In this document: positions 25,322-35,715 of the stretch, one piece after another
Numbering within the stretch: the first letter of the stretch is position 1
How the letters are laid out: each line of letters starts with the position of its first letter
Assembly (NCBI GenBank): GCA_001044195.1
Contig: LFCU01000084.1
Span: 1-37,246, forward strand
DNA length: 37,246 nucleotides
DNA from: Candidatus Achromatium palustre
GTDB taxonomy: Bacteria; Pseudomonadota; Gammaproteobacteria; Chromatiales; Chromatiaceae
Direction: 5' to 3'
Made by a program: the position numbers and the translations under genes
Notes under the pieces: generated by a model
The model's input: the letters and a program-made list of their open reading frames with translations, nothing else
Database searches by the model: none
What the model was told of the DNA's origin: nothing

Positions 25322-26053
25322 ATGAATGTGTCTGCGTATGCTATGGCTATCCTATCAGCAGTATTTGGCATAGGATCTATTGGAATTTTTACCATATTTC
25401 TATATTTTGGCCCCTTTAATCTAATCATATTACCATTAACTGATATTGAAAAATTAATTTTTAATACAGGACTGTGCTTTATATTTTTTATGCAGCATAG
25501 TTTTATGGTACGCCCTAACACAAAACGCTACTTATTACGCTGGATTCCAAAGTTATATTTTGCTGCAGTATTTTCTATAATTTCAGGTATTGTGTTACTA
25601 ATATTATTGGGATTGTGGCAACAAACGACACTATTAGTAGTAGCTGCTCAAAGCACGATGCGTTGGATAATGCGTGGCAGCTTTTGGGCTGTTCTAGGAA
25701 TACAATTTTGGGCATTGTTCACTCTTAAAGCCGCTGATTTGTTTGGAATTCAAGTTTTGTTAGCTAAACAACCAACTCAAGAAAAAAATTCTGAACAATT
25801 TTTGATAACTGGTGCTTATGGTTGGGTACGCCATCCTATCTATTCTACAACTATATTATTAATATGGTTGTATCCTGATCTAACTACTGATCGCTTGCTA
25901 TTCAATATTTTGTTTACAATATGGATAATTTTGGGTGCTATGTGGGAAGAACAAGATCTAGTGACTATCCATGGTGAAACTTATCGTGCTTATCAACGCC
26001 TTATACCAATGATGATTCCATATCGTATTCCTAAATCAAAATTGGTTAATTAA
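25322..26053 (+). CDS. integral membrane methyltransferase, NnrU/ICMT superfamily (MddA-like)
   Basis: 243 residues with about six hydrophobic segments. [12 protein letters not shown] (about 58-69) resembles the QHSxMARPxFK motif of NnrU/MddA proteins. The C-terminal [19 protein letters not shown] and [20 protein letters not shown] form the SAM-binding signature of the isoprenylcysteine methyltransferase/PEMT fold. MddA enzymes methylate methanethiol to dimethylsulfide; nearby metY also concerns sulfur, but the substrate here is not shown. ubiD begins 1 bp after its stop, so the two are co-transcribed. Confidence 0.75.
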   Translation: MNVSAYAMAILSAVFGIGSIGIFTIFLYFGPFNLIILPLTDIEKLIFNTGLCFIFFMQHSFMVRPNTKRYLLRWIPKLYFAAVFSIISGIVLLILLGLWQQTTLLVVAAQSTMRWIMRGSFWAVLGIQFWALFTLKAADLFGIQVLLAKQPTQEKNSEQFLITGAYGWVRHPIYSTTILLIWLYPDLTTDRLLFNILFTIWIILGAMWEEQDLVTIHGETYRAYQRLIPMMIPYRIPKSKLVN

Positions 26054-26054
26054 T

Positions 26055-27518
26055 ATGCCATTTACAGACCTGCGAGATTTTATTGCTAAATTAGAACAGA
26101 TTGGAGAACTAAAACGTATTTCGGAACCTGTAGATCCTTATCTAGAAATTACCGAAATCTGTGATCGAACCTTAAAAGCTGAAGGGCCAGCCTTACTATT
26201 TGAAAAAGTAACAGGTTCTGACATGCCTTTACTAGCCAATCTATTTGGTACTACAGGACGTGTCGCTCTTGGAATGGGACTTGAATCTATCACTGCTTTA
26301 CGAGATATTGGGCGCTTACTAGCTTTTCTTAAAGAACCAGATCCACCCAAAGGAATTATGGATGCTTGGGAAAAATTGCCCGTATTTCGCAAAGTTCTAG
26401 ATATGGCTCCCAAAGTGCGACGCTCCCCATTATGTCACACTATAGTTACAGAACATACTGCTGTTGATTTAGGACGCTTCCCCATACAAACTTGTTGGCC
26501 TGGTGATGCTGGGCCTTTGATAACTTGGGGACTCGTAATAACTCGAGGACCGAATAGACCACGCCACAACGTTGGGATCTATAGAATGCAAGTCTTAGGG
26601 CCAAATCGATTGATTATGCGCTGGTTAGCCCATCGCGGTGGAGCTTTAGATTTTCAGGAGTGGCAACGAGTTAATCCTGGCAAACCCTTTTCAGTAGCAG
26701 TCGCCATAGGAGCCGATCCAGCTACAATCTTAGCCGCTGTCACCCCTATTCCTGATACCTTATCTGAATATGCCTTTGCCGGGTTGTTAAGAGGCCAGCG
26801 CACAGAAGTAGCTCGTTGTTTAGGCTGTGGTTTACAAATACCAGCTTCTGCTGAAATTGTATTGGAAGGTCATATCGATCCGAATGATATGGCCTTAGAA
26901 GGCCCCTTTGGAGATCATACTGGTTATTATAATGAAACCGAGCATTTTCCAGTCTTGACGATTGATCGTATCACACAACGTCGGGATGCTATTTATCATA
27001 GCACCTATACGGGTCGTCCGCCAGATGAACCTTCGGTGCTTGGAGTCGCTTTAAACGAAGTATTTGTACCGATTTTGCAAAAACAGTATCCAGAAATCAT
27101 AGATTTTTATTTGCCACCAGAAGGTTGTTCATATCGAATAGCTATAGTTAGTATTAATAAGCAGTATCCAGGCCATGCGAAACGGATTATGTTGGGAATT
27201 TGGTCGTTTTTACGCCAATTTATGTATACAAAGTTTGTAATTATTACGGATGCAGATATAAATATTCGAGTTTGGCCAGATGTTATTTGGGCTGTAACAA
27301 CTCGCATGGATCCAGTACGTGATACTGTAATGATTGAAAATACACCTATTGATTATTTGGATTTTGCTTCACCTGTGGCGAGTTTAGGTTCTAAGCTGGG
27401 TTTCGATGCTACGAATAAGTGGCCAGGTGAGACTAATCGCAATTGGGGGCAACCCATTACTATGGATAGTGCTGTAAAAAGCAAAGTTGATGAGATGTGG
27501 GCTAAATTAAATATCTAG
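26055..27518 (+). CDS. ubiD: 4-hydroxy-3-polyprenylbenzoate decarboxylase
   Basis: 487 residues, prenylated-FMN-dependent decarboxylase of ubiquinone synthesis (E. coli UbiD is 497). Motifs: [18 protein letters not shown] at the start, [65 protein letters not shown], and [20 protein letters not shown], with the conserved Arg and Glu residues around the prFMN site. Directly downstream of a membrane methyltransferase gene (1-bp gap). Needs UbiX to supply prFMN; ubiX is not in the window. Confidence 0.96.
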   Translation: MPFTDLRDFIAKLEQIGELKRISEPVDPYLEITEICDRTLKAEGPALLFEKVTGSDMPLLANLFGTTGRVALGMGLESITALRDIGRLLAFLKEPDPPKGIMDAWEKLPVFRKVLDMAPKVRRSPLCHTIVTEHTAVDLGRFPIQTCWPGDAGPLITWGLVITRGPNRPRHNVGIYRMQVLGPNRLIMRWLAHRGGALDFQEWQRVNPGKPFSVAVAIGADPATILAAVTPIPDTLSEYAFAGLLRGQRTEVARCLGCGLQIPASAEIVLEGHIDPNDMALEGPFGDHTGYYNETEHFPVLTIDRITQRRDAIYHSTYTGRPPDEPSVLGVALNEVFVPILQKQYPEIIDFYLPPEGCSYRIAIVSINKQYPGHAKRIMLGIWSFLRQFMYTKFVIITDADINIRVWPDVIWAVTTRMDPVRDTVMIENTPIDYLDFASPVASLGSKLGFDATNKWPGETNRNWGQPITMDSAVKSKVDEMWAKLNI

Positions 27519-27580
27519 CTTAAATATCTAGCTTAAATATCTATTTAAGTAGGATAGGCAAACGCTCGTATCGTTTGCCT
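27513..27580. repeat. short direct repeats and hairpin after ubiD
   Basis: TATCTAGCTTAAA occurs twice in tandem (16-bp period, 27513-27545), with a third partial unit. It is followed by a hairpin AGGCAAACG-CTCGTAT-CGTTTGCCT (27556-27580, 9-bp perfect stem). The hairpin may end ubiD transcription, but no T-run follows. Confidence 0.6.
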
Positions 27581-27829
27581 ACGTATACCCAACAATAATC
27601 TGTGCAGGAACGATAAACGTACAAACTGGAAAACGAAGAATGCCCTATTTTTTTAATTGAAATAAGGAAATCAAAAAATTTTTTTAACATTTTTGTTATT
27701 TAATAGTTTTATTAGTTCTATAATTTATATAGTTCTATAATTCATAAATTTTTTAATAAACTTTAAATTCGTCTAAAAAATGTTAAAAAATTTTTGACTC
27801 CCTATTATCTATTTACTGGAACACTATTT

Positions 27830-29557
27830 ATGCGGGCATCTTGCTTCCCCATTTATACATTAAAAGAAACTCCAGCCGATGCTGAAATTATAAGCCATCA
27901 GCTAATGCTGCGATCAGGAATGATTCGTAAACTAGCAAGTGGACTCTACACCTGGCTTCCTCTAGGATTACGAGTACTACGTAAAATCGAAGCAATTGTA
28001 AGAACCGAAATGAACGCAGCGGGAGCTATAGAAGTCTTGATGCCAACAATTCAGCCAGCAGAATTATGGCAAGAATCAGGACGGTGGGAACAATATGGCC
28101 CAAGTCTGTTGCGACTTAAAGACCGCCATCATAGAGATTTTTGTTTTGGACCTACTCACGAAGAGATTATTACCGATCTAGCTCGCAATGAACTCCGTAG
28201 TTATAAGCAATTACCTATAAACTTTTATCAAATTCAGACTAAATTTCGCGACGAAGTACGTCCACGTTTTGGTATTATGCGAGCCCGCGAATTTATTATG
28301 AAGGATGCTTATTCATTTCATTTAGATACGACATCGTTACAGCAAACTTATGAATTAATGTATACAGTCTATACTCGTATCTTTCAACAATGTGGCTTAG
28401 AGTTTCGAGCAGTTACAGCAGACACAGGCGAGATTGGTGGTAGTGTTTCGCATGAATTTCATGTATTAGCTGATTCTGGTGAGGACACTATTGCCTTCTC
28501 TAATAGCAGCACTTATGCTGCAAATACCGAACTTGCAGAGGCTATTGCGCCATTAGATTCGCGTCCTACGCATCAGGAAACGAAACGCTTAGTAGATACA
28601 CCAAACGCACATACTATTCAAGAACTAGTAACAGAATTTCAAATTCCCATTGAAAGGACTCTAAAAACTCTCATTGTCGCTGCTACCCCAGATATTTCTG
28701 GAGGCTTAATAGCATTATTGCTAAGAGGCGATCACGAACTTAATCCTATTAAGACTGAGAAACTCCATCAAGTAGCCAAGCCATTACGGTTTGCTACAGA
28801 GTCCGAAATTCGTGCGGTAATAAAAGCAGGCCCCGGCTCTTTAGGGCCAATAGATTTACCCATTCCTTGTATCGCAGATCGTAGTACCGTTAGTATGGCT
28901 GATTTTAGTACTGGAGCCAATATGGATGGTAAACACTGGTTTGGCATAAATTGGGAACGTGATTTACCACTACCAGAAATAGCAGATTTACGGCAGGTAA
29001 TCTCCGGGGATCCCAGCCCTGATGGACAGGGAACGTTAAGCATTGCACATGGTATTGAAGTGGGCCACATCTTTCAACTCGGCCAAAAATATAGCCAAGC
29101 GATGAAGTGTCAGGTTTTAAATGAACAGGGTAAAAATCAAAACTTAATTATGGGGTGTTATGGTATAGGAGTTTCTAGAGTAGTAGCAGCAGCCATCGAA
29201 CAACATCATGATACACGTGGTATCTGTTGGCCGTTTAATATAGCACCATTTCATGTGGCCATATTGCCTATGAAATTTGGTAAATCATATCGAATTAGAG
29301 ATGCGGCTGAAAAGCTATATCAAGAATTACAGGCTATAGGATTAGAGGTATTTTTAGATGATCGGGATATTCGTCCTGGTATTATGTTTGCAGAACAGGA
29401 ACTTATTGGGATTCCGCATCGCATTGTGTTGGGAGAAAAGGGGCTAGATTCTGGGGTAGCTGAATATCGGGGCCGTACTGATTCTAAAGAACAGTTGATT
29501 ACGCTAACCGAGATTGTTCCATTTTTGCAACGTATTTTGTTTGAAAATACTGGTTAA
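27830..29557 (+). CDS. proS: prolyl-tRNA synthetase (bacterial type with editing insertion)
   Basis: 575 residues; charges tRNA-Pro. The start is placed at ATG 27830 ([20 protein letters not shown], like E. coli [20 protein letters not shown]) rather than the in-frame TTG at 27794. Class II core: [56 protein letters not shown] and [17 protein letters not shown]. The middle (about 225-390) is the YbaK-like INS editing domain. The anticodon-binding domain (about 460-575) ends with [20 protein letters not shown]. Isolated gene. Confidence 0.96.
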   Translation: MRASCFPIYTLKETPADAEIISHQLMLRSGMIRKLASGLYTWLPLGLRVLRKIEAIVRTEMNAAGAIEVLMPTIQPAELWQESGRWEQYGPSLLRLKDRHHRDFCFGPTHEEIITDLARNELRSYKQLPINFYQIQTKFRDEVRPRFGIMRAREFIMKDAYSFHLDTTSLQQTYELMYTVYTRIFQQCGLEFRAVTADTGEIGGSVSHEFHVLADSGEDTIAFSNSSTYAANTELAEAIAPLDSRPTHQETKRLVDTPNAHTIQELVTEFQIPIERTLKTLIVAATPDISGGLIALLLRGDHELNPIKTEKLHQVAKPLRFATESEIRAVIKAGPGSLGPIDLPIPCIADRSTVSMADFSTGANMDGKHWFGINWERDLPLPEIADLRQVISGDPSPDGQGTLSIAHGIEVGHIFQLGQKYSQAMKCQVLNEQGKNQNLIMGCYGIGVSRVVAAAIEQHHDTRGICWPFNIAPFHVAILPMKFGKSYRIRDAAEKLYQELQAIGLEVFLDDRDIRPGIMFAEQELIGIPHRIVLGEKGLDSGVAEYRGRTDSKEQLITLTEIVPFLQRILFENTG

Positions 29558-30090
29558 TTTCTAAAATATCGGCATCCTTTATATTCCAGTTTACATTTAA
29601 AGTATCGTTCCCACGTTCTGCATGGGAATGTATTCCGATCCTAGAAATCATATACTACCGTATACAAGGATTTAGGATTTTTTAGTTTGTGTATTTCTCT
29701 ATAAGGTATTGGAATTAGAAGCTAATTTCGGTTTAGTGGACGTTTATCAAAAACAATTTTTCATCGTTATTTGAGTAGCTATTCAGTCTATAGGATAGTA
29801 AAAAGGATAGTAAAATAAACCATATATGATGCTTTTTTTATCATCCATCCTAATAGATTGGGCACTCAAAAATCGTTTTTGATTACTTGCTATCAATCAA
29901 AAATTATCATTAAATTTCAATATTTTATTGGAAAATGCACAAACTAAAAAATCCTGAATCCTAAGCACCAGATGCCACGTTCTTGAGAGCTTGTAAATTT
30001 GTCAAGCCAAAAAAACTGGATAGTCGATGCAGTACGCACCTTACAAACAAACCATAGTTCAAAATTTCAAAAGCAAAAGGTATAAAACCA
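29558..30090. other. long intergenic region with repeat and MITE-like element
   Basis: 533 bp without a gene: a CGTTCCCACGTTCTGCATGG hairpin of the dispersed family (29604-29630), then the element at 29668-29962, then about 130 bp of hisF leader with no recognised feature. Confidence 0.6.
29668..29962. mobile_element. 295-bp MITE-like element with 25-bp inverted ends
   Basis: The left end runs from AGGATTTAGGATTTTTTAGT to GTG (29668-29692) and the right end from CACAAACTAAAAAATCCTGA to TCCT (29938-29962); they are inverted copies with one mismatch. The AT-rich interior has no reading frame of note. I could not confirm a target duplication. Confidence 0.7.
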
Positions 30091-30861
30091 ATGCTAGCAA
30101 AACGTATTATTCCATGCTTAGATGTCGATGCTGGACGAGTAGTCAAAGGCATAAAATTTGTCGATATTCGTGATGCTGGTGATCCGGTCGAAGTAGCACG
30201 ACGCTATAATACCGAAGGAGCTGATGAAATAACCTTTTTAGATATCACAGCCAGTTCTGATCAACGCGATACTATAGTCCAAGTCGTAGAAAAAGTCGCA
30301 GGAGAAGTATTTATACCCCTAACTGTAGGCGGTGGTATCCGTAAAGTAGAAGATGTCCGTAAAATGCTCAATGCTGGAGCCGATAAAGTTGCTATCAATA
30401 CCGCTGCTGTATTCAACCCTGAACTAGTGCAAGAATGTAGCTCCCGCTTTGGCTCTCAATGTATCGTAGTAGCTATTGATGCCAAACAAGTAAGCCCACC
30501 TGACACACCTTCACAATGGGAAATATTTACTCACGGTGGACGCAAAGCTACAGGAATAGATGCAATAGCTTGGGCTACAAAGATGAGCGAATATGGAGCT
30601 GGAGAAATTTTACTTACAAGTATGGATCGAGATGGAACTAAGAGAGGTTTTGATTTAAAACTTACCCGTACTATAGCACAGGCAGTGCCAATTCCAATAA
30701 TAGCCTCTGGAGGCGTGGGAACTTTGCAACATCTAGTAGATGGTATAAAATTAGGATTAGCTGATGCTGTACTAGCTGCGAGTATTTTTCACTTTGGAGA
30801 ATATAGTATTGCAGAAGCTAAACGTTTTATGGCCGAACAAGATATCGAAGTTAGATTATGA
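30091..30861 (+). CDS. hisF: imidazole glycerol phosphate synthase subunit HisF
   Basis: 256 residues, (beta/alpha)8 cyclase subunit that, with HisH, makes imidazole glycerol phosphate and AICAR. Catalytic D11 ([16 protein letters not shown]) and D130 (IVVAIDAKQ) are in place. Phosphate-binding loops [13 protein letters not shown] and [12 protein letters not shown] and the [13 protein letters not shown] segment are seen. Overlaps hisE by ATGA. The remaining his genes are not in the window. Confidence 0.97.
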   Translation: MLAKRIIPCLDVDAGRVVKGIKFVDIRDAGDPVEVARRYNTEGADEITFLDITASSDQRDTIVQVVEKVAGEVFIPLTVGGGIRKVEDVRKMLNAGADKVAINTAAVFNPELVQECSSRFGSQCIVVAIDAKQVSPPDTPSQWEIFTHGGRKATGIDAIAWATKMSEYGAGEILLTSMDRDGTKRGFDLKLTRTIAQAVPIPIIASGGVGTLQHLVDGIKLGLADAVLAASIFHFGEYSIAEAKRFMAEQDIEVRL

Positions 30862-31187
30862 GTAGCATCTTAGAACGTCTTGCAATCATTTTAGAACAGC
30901 GTAAAACTGCTGATCCTACGCATTCTTATGTCGCTAAATTATATGCTCAAGGTTTAGATGCAATATTAAAAAAAGTAGCAGAAGAGACAGCTGAGGTATT
31001 ATTAGCCGCTAAGGATGGCGATTCTAAACATTTGCAGGAAGAAGTGGCTGATTTATGGTTTCATTGTTTAGTATTATTGGCGCAGCAAGGTCTAAAGCCA
31101 GAGATGGTATTAATGGAATTAGAGCGTCGCTTTGGGCACTCTGGTTTAAAAGATCCATCTAAAAAAACGCAAGTACCAAAAAAGTAA
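30858..31187 (+). CDS. hisE: phosphoribosyl-ATP diphosphatase
   Basis: 109 residues; second step of histidine synthesis, stand-alone HisE rather than the HisIE fusion. All-alpha MazG-like fold with [15 protein letters not shown] (about 38-52) and [20 protein letters not shown] (59-78), carrying the metal-binding Glu/Asp residues. A lysine-rich tail ends [11 protein letters not shown]. Translationally coupled to hisF; hisI must lie elsewhere. Confidence 0.96.
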   Translation: MSSILERLAIILEQRKTADPTHSYVAKLYAQGLDAILKKVAEETAEVLLAAKDGDSKHLQEEVADLWFHCLVLLAQQGLKPEMVLMELERRFGHSGLKDPSKKTQVPKK

Positions 31188-31229
31188 ATTCTCAATGACG
31201 GGCACTGGTTCAGGATAATTTATCTGATA

Positions 31230-31383
31230 ACCTACGGTTCGTGAATTTTTATTTTTTTTAAATCAATAGCTTATTTTTTAATGAGATATTTTTTACATAA
31301 TCAAAGATTGCCAAATCAAGTAACTTATTGATTTATTTATAAAACAATTTGTAATACTCGAAAAAAATGGGCGAACCGTAGGT
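31230..31383. mobile_element. 154-bp MITE-like element with ACCTACGGTTCG ends
   Basis: ACCTACGGTTCG at the left end and CGAACCGTAGGT at the right end are perfect 12-bp inverted repeats. AT-rich interior without coding capacity. It lies between hisE and the SEDS-like gene. Confidence 0.6.
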
Positions 31384-31448
31384 GATAATATTATGTTATT
31401 TAAAAAAGTTTATTGAAATCAAAATAACTTTCCAATAGTATGAAGATC

Positions 31449-31469
31449 GTAGGGTGCGCATTGCGCACC
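31449..31469. repeat. GTAGGGTGCGC-family hairpin
   Basis: GGTGCGCATTGCGCACC palindrome, identical in core to 6856-6876. Confidence 0.8.
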
Positions 31470-31583
31470 ATAATTAAAAGATACGTGATATGACTCACTA
31501 TTTAAGTTTAGATAGTAGATTTTAGTGTATCATAAACAATTTTATCTATCATTAATATTAAAGAACGAGGGGACTATGCCATA

Positions 31584-34500
31584 ATGGGACTTTTGTTATT
31601 TTTTACTAGCCTTGCAATGCTAGGTCTGGCTGTATTTTTATGGATCAGCAGTCGATATATACTAAAAACACCGAATTCATTATTATTGTTTTTCATGGCA
31701 GCTATTGCATATGTAATTCCTGCCATATTTTTTTGGATGTGGACCCTAGCAACTCCCAGCGATGCCAGTCGGTTTCGCCTGGCCTTACGTGGTCTAGGAT
31801 TAAGTGCCCAGAATGAAACCCAACGCTTTACTATTGGCGGTGATCCCAAAAAACACGATATTTGGATCCCACAACTACCACGTCGCCACGCCGTGGCTCA
31901 AACTAGGTCCAGAACTAGAAGAAAAAAAGTTACTTCAGAAGCCACTGCTATTGGGGTATTAAAGCTAACACCTGGTACAGCAACCCAAGCTGGCACTTTA
32001 ACCCTGATTCAGCCCAATATGCACAGTAAAAGATATTGGCCACCACCAGCTTTACTATTAACCAAAAGAGGACGTAATTATGATTCGCCTTTTGCCATAG
32101 ACCTTCAGGATGGAGACAAATTAGTATATGATGGCACTGAATGGCTAATCACTATCAAACCAAATAGGCTAACACTAGGATTCTGTCCACCTTTTGGATC
32201 GTTAAAAAATAAGATCGTTTTAAACGATCCACCAACCATCTTACCACTTAGACATTGGTGTGTGGCCTATAGTTTTACTGCACGCACCCATCCACTTCAC
32301 TATATATTAAATGCAAATACTGCGTCTCCCTTAGGTTTGATCTATCGCAAAAAAACCTCAATAGGCTTATTTGCCCTAAGTCCTAAGGTTGAATTATGGC
32401 GTGATAATATACGCCTCAAAGTGCCTACAAAGCAAAGTGCATCCTTAAAAAATGGTAGTAATCTTCATGTATTTATGTTACCTAAAGCCAAACATAAATA
32501 TGACAGCTTACAGACTGAAAAGGATGAAGCACGATACTGGGCTGGACTACATGATGTACGTAGTTTTACAGTAAAGACTGGCCAAACGCATACACTGTTG
32601 GACTATCATACGCCTAAGATTACATCCCTATCTTGGGATGATCTCAAGCTATTAGCTATTCAACAAAACAAACCTGATACTACAAATTCTAACAATATAA
32701 CCAATACTGTGGCAGACCAGGATTCTAGGATTCGCATCAGTCTTGCTATGGGAGATTGGTATATTACAGATCAATCGTTACAGTTTAGTAATATATCTAA
32801 TAAGATTGGTCATGAGACCTTTGCAATGCTGGAATTTCCAGAAGGTTGGTCTGTGGCCAATAATAACTTTGGGCCGTGGCATAGTCAGCAAGCAATCACT
32901 ATTGCATCTTCTGGTGGTAGAACTAAAGCCTTAACTAATACACCGTTTTGGGTTGGAGAGCAGCGTTTAGCAGCGTTTCAGTTTGATTTATTGACACCGC
33001 CAGGAATTGATTTCATCTTTTTGATCATTCTATTAGCATTCTTTAAGACCATAGCAGCTACCAAACTGCGATTATCAGCAGCGCAATTATTCATAGCCTC
33101 AATGCTAGAATTGTTAGTTCTATTCCGCTTTATTCTGGCCTATCGAGTCTGGATCATGCCACCAGATAGTGAAGAGGCTATGCGCTGGGCACTTATAGTT
33201 TGGAGTCTCTTACCCTGGGCATATCTAGCCGCATCTATGCCAGCAAATTATAAACCTCAAGATAAACGCCAATCAGTGACCTCTTGGCATCTAGGACATA
33301 TTATAAATTATGGGGCTATTGGTATAGCTGGTGGCCTGCTGTTTTCTGGTATCTGGTGTTGGTATATTATTCCTGAAGAAAAGGCACTATTAAGAATGGT
33401 ATTTGCCGGGATTCATGGTCTAATAGCTGGAATATTTTTATTACCTTGGAACCTAATCGTTCCTGAAATCCGCAGTCGACTACAAAATAGTGCGCAATGG
33501 CTTGGTACCAAGTGGCAAACCATCCGTATCCAATTGTCTAGCATACGACAAAGAATTAAAATGCCACAGCAAGTCACGTCTAGATGGAATTCTATAAAAC
33601 TCCAAAGTATTAACTATTGGCAGGCATTTAGGCACCGTATCGATGGTCCACCGTTACAGGCTCTAGGCAAAGCAGGAAATTGGACCTACCAAAGATGTGT
33701 GGCTGGTTGCACTTGGGTCTATAACAAGTTCCTGGGTACTGAAGAACAAAAAGAAGCTGGTTCCTGGTTAAAATATTGGTTGCTATGGTCTCTGGCTTTT
33801 TTTGCAGGGCGTGGCTTTTTACTGGCATTCGGACAGCGTGAGGCTATCAGTGCAGGCGGTAGATTGGCCCTTAGCATTGTTCACATCCCTTTAGCGTTAG
33901 TCTTAGAAGGCTATTACTTAGCCTGGCTATGGCACCGCTTTAGCACTAATAGAATGCACTGGTACGATGTCCTATCTGTTTTTGTAATGACTATATTCGT
34001 TTGGTTACTTCCAGCAGTTCTGGCCAGTGATAACGGCCTACTACTCCAAATCTTAATCTTTGGTATACCACTATTAGTATTCCTTGTGATAGCCTGGAAA
34101 GAAACCAAAGAACATGCGCATGGATTTAGATTAGGTTTTTCTAAAAAAATCTATATGTTTATGGGCTTAGGTCTTGTCGTTCTTATAGTCTTTGGTGGCA
34201 TGAATTTGCATCATCTTATTGACGATTGGCGTTTTGATAATAATTATTTACGATTGCTCCGACCAATAGATTCCCAACAAGTAAGCGAGATAGGTGGTAA
34301 AAGCAGCGAAGAACTGACCATCATGTCCAAAGTACTTCAGACCTATACCAGAGATAATTTTTGGGGACGCGGCTATACTGCATCAGAGCTGAATAACAAT
34401 ATGAAGACCACATCTACCAGCGACCACGCAACCGCTGTATGGATTGCCTCAGAATGGGGCCGTATAGGTGTGATTGGATTAGGATTGTTATACGCATCTG

Positions 34501-34793
34501 CCATATATCTAGGCTTATTATTAGCACCCTGGAGACGTTGGTATAGAAATTTAGGTGTGCCTCCTAGTCTATATCGAGATATGTGGCTTACTATAGCAGG
34601 TTTAACCATTTTATCCATCGGTTTTACAAGCCTGTATATGACGATAGCTAATCATGATTGGTTGTTTTTTACTGGTAAAAATGTCTATTTATTTGGGTTA
34701 GAATCTGGTTCCGATGTCTTGGAATCTTTAGTATTGTTTTCATTATTTACCAGTGCAGCTACGGTAGCTAGTAAGCTAACGTTTCATAATTAG
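31584..34793 (+). CDS. large membrane protein: FHA-like domain joined to SEDS (FtsW/RodA/SpoVE)-like domain
   Basis: 1069 residues. Two N-terminal membrane segments (about 3-23 and 33-55). Residues 80-190 have an FHA-like outline: RFTIGGDPKKHDIWIPQLPR, then RHA, later DLQDGDKLVYDGTEWLITI; the phospho-Thr-binding Arg of the usual IGR is Gly and the Ser before RRH is Pro. A soluble, unrecognised region covers 200-470. Five membrane segments (about 475-625) precede a Trp/Arg-rich insert (626-728), then about eight more segments. The C-terminal part shows SEDS traits: LLPAVLASDNG (809-818, compare QPDLG), WGRGY (927-931), SDHATAVWIASEWGRIGVIG (946-965, with a candidate catalytic Asp D947) and a final SGSDVLESLVLF (compare YGGSSLL). 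SEDS proteins polymerise peptidoglycan glycan strands; activity here is inference. Ordinary SEDS proteins have about 370-420 residues. No PBP partner is adjacent. Confidence 0.7.
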   Translation: MGLLLFFTSLAMLGLAVFLWISSRYILKTPNSLLLFFMAAIAYVIPAIFFWMWTLATPSDASRFRLALRGLGLSAQNETQRFTIGGDPKKHDIWIPQLPRRHAVAQTRSRTRRKKVTSEATAIGVLKLTPGTATQAGTLTLIQPNMHSKRYWPPPALLLTKRGRNYDSPFAIDLQDGDKLVYDGTEWLITIKPNRLTLGFCPPFGSLKNKIVLNDPPTILPLRHWCVAYSFTARTHPLHYILNANTASPLGLIYRKKTSIGLFALSPKVELWRDNIRLKVPTKQSASLKNGSNLHVFMLPKAKHKYDSLQTEKDEARYWAGLHDVRSFTVKTGQTHTLLDYHTPKITSLSWDDLKLLAIQQNKPDTTNSNNITNTVADQDSRIRISLAMGDWYITDQSLQFSNISNKIGHETFAMLEFPEGWSVANNNFGPWHSQQAITIASSGGRTKALTNTPFWVGEQRLAAFQFDLLTPPGIDFIFLIILLAFFKTIAATKLRLSAAQLFIASMLELLVLFRFILAYRVWIMPPDSEEAMRWALIVWSLLPWAYLAASMPANYKPQDKRQSVTSWHLGHIINYGAIGIAGGLLFSGIWCWYIIPEEKALLRMVFAGIHGLIAGIFLLPWNLIVPEIRSRLQNSAQWLGTKWQTIRIQLSSIRQRIKMPQQVTSRWNSIKLQSINYWQAFRHRIDGPPLQALGKAGNWTYQRCVAGCTWVYNKFLGTEEQKEAGSWLKYWLLWSLAFFAGRGFLLAFGQREAISAGGRLALSIVHIPLALVLEGYYLAWLWHRFSTNRMHWYDVLSVFVMTIFVWLLPAVLASDNGLLLQILIFGIPLLVFLVIAWKETKEHAHGFRLGFSKKIYMFMGLGLVVLIVFGGMNLHHLIDDWRFDNNYLRLLRPIDSQQVSEIGGKSSEELTIMSKVLQTYTRDNFWGRGYTASELNNNMKTTSTSDHATAVWIASEWGRIGVIGLGLLYASAIYLGLLLAPWRRWYRNLGVPPSLYRDMWLTIAGLTILSIGFTSLYMTIANHDWLFFTGKNVYLFGLESGSDVLESLVLFSLFTSAATVASKLTFHN

Positions 34794-34797
34794 CTAA

Positions 34798-34825
34798 GTA
34801 GGGTGGGCATGGACTCATCATGCCC
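34798..34825. repeat. GTAGGGTGGGC-family hairpin
   Basis: GTAGGGTGGGCATGGACTC followed by ATCATGCCC. Same family as 35712-35740 and 36989-37018. Confidence 0.75.
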
Positions 34826-34977
34826 TAAGAATCTGACCACGAACAACTTCCCGATTTTTAGCTAACCTATGCACAATGTATACCTTCACGAACAGTAGAA
34901 AGTTATTAGCGATCAGAGACTAAATAGAATTACTTTAAGTAGAATTACTTTTTGATGCGTGGGCAAACGACCATTTT

Positions 34978-35715
34978 ATGAACAGTGAAATCGAATTAAA
35001 GCTGTTAAAAGAAATAGAGGAATTAAAGAAACAAGTTGCTATCCTAACGGGTAAAGATAAAATTCCTACTTACTGGTATAGTCAAATCCGAGATACTGAG
35101 TTAAAAGAATTATTTGAAATTCAACAAAATTTAGATAAACAAATTTTTTCAAAGTGGTTCAACAACCCAATCGACATAGATAACTCAGTGGAAGTGTTTT
35201 TAAACAATTTAATTGCCGAGAATGAATCTTTAGTTGAACGCTATTGTGAAGAAGATTTGAAAATCTATTTAATAAGTCCATTGCTTAATCAAATTAAGTT
35301 TTTTAATAGAGATAAGGAAATACGCGGTTTTTATGAACTATCCATGAGCTATACGACAGAGAAATTTATCTTAAAGGGTAACGTTGATTTTGTAGTCAGC
35401 GAAGGGTTAGTCGAAAGCAAAAAACCCTATTTTTTTATTCAAGAGTTTAAAAGACATGAAGAGTATGGCAATCCAAGACCACAGCTTTTAGCGGAACTAA
35501 TTAGCGCGGTGGAATTAAACGATTGGAAATTCATCAAAGGGGCTTATATTACCGGTGGCAATTGGTATTTTGTTATTTTGGAGAAATTGGCACTGCATAA
35601 GTATCAATATTTTATCTCGCAAAACTTTGATTCAACCAAAATAGAAGATTTAAAATTAATTTATAAAAACCTGTTATTCGTTAAAAATGAGATACTAGCA
35701 ATGGTAGCTCCGTAG
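34978..35715 (+). CDS. uncharacterised protein with PD-(D/E)XK nuclease-like motif
   Basis: 245 residues. N-terminal helix rich in Glu/Lys (1-30, possible coiled coil). Motif order: DLKIYLISPLLNQI (93-106), KGNVDFVV (133-140, D137), FFIQEFKRH (152-160, E156-x-K158), PQLLAELISAV (168-178, Q169), and a closing GAYITGGNWYFVILE. The same order and spacing occur in the gene at 7153-7773 (SPLLFELL, GNIDYLI, VIEAKN, QLAVELIA, GAVTIGDVWRFGVLE), so the two share a fold. Role unknown; DNA cleavage has not been shown. The TAG stop (35713-35715) is the first triplet of a dispersed GTAGGGTGGGC repeat, so the repeat sets the C-terminus. Confidence 0.75.
   Translation: MNSEIELKLLKEIEELKKQVAILTGKDKIPTYWYSQIRDTELKELFEIQQNLDKQIFSKWFNNPIDIDNSVEVFLNNLIAENESLVERYCEEDLKIYLISPLLNQIKFFNRDKEIRGFYELSMSYTTEKFILKGNVDFVVSEGLVESKKPYFFIQEFKRHEEYGNPRPQLLAELISAVELNDWKFIKGAYITGGNWYFVILEKLALHKYQYFISQNFDSTKIEDLKLIYKNLLFVKNEILAMVAP

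Larger units (their letters stand above)
31188..31583. other. intergenic region with repeats before the SEDS-like gene
   Basis: 396 bp without a gene. It contains ACTGGTTCAG (31204-31213, the same end motif as 6887 and 7091), an inverted-end element at 31230-31383, and a GTAGGGTGCGC hairpin at 31449-31469. The ribosome binding site of the next gene is probably GAGGGGA (31567-31573). Confidence 0.6.

Noticed and set aside
27794-27829. 12-residue extension of proS from TTG
   Set aside because: The ATG at 27830 gives the usual ProS N-terminus.
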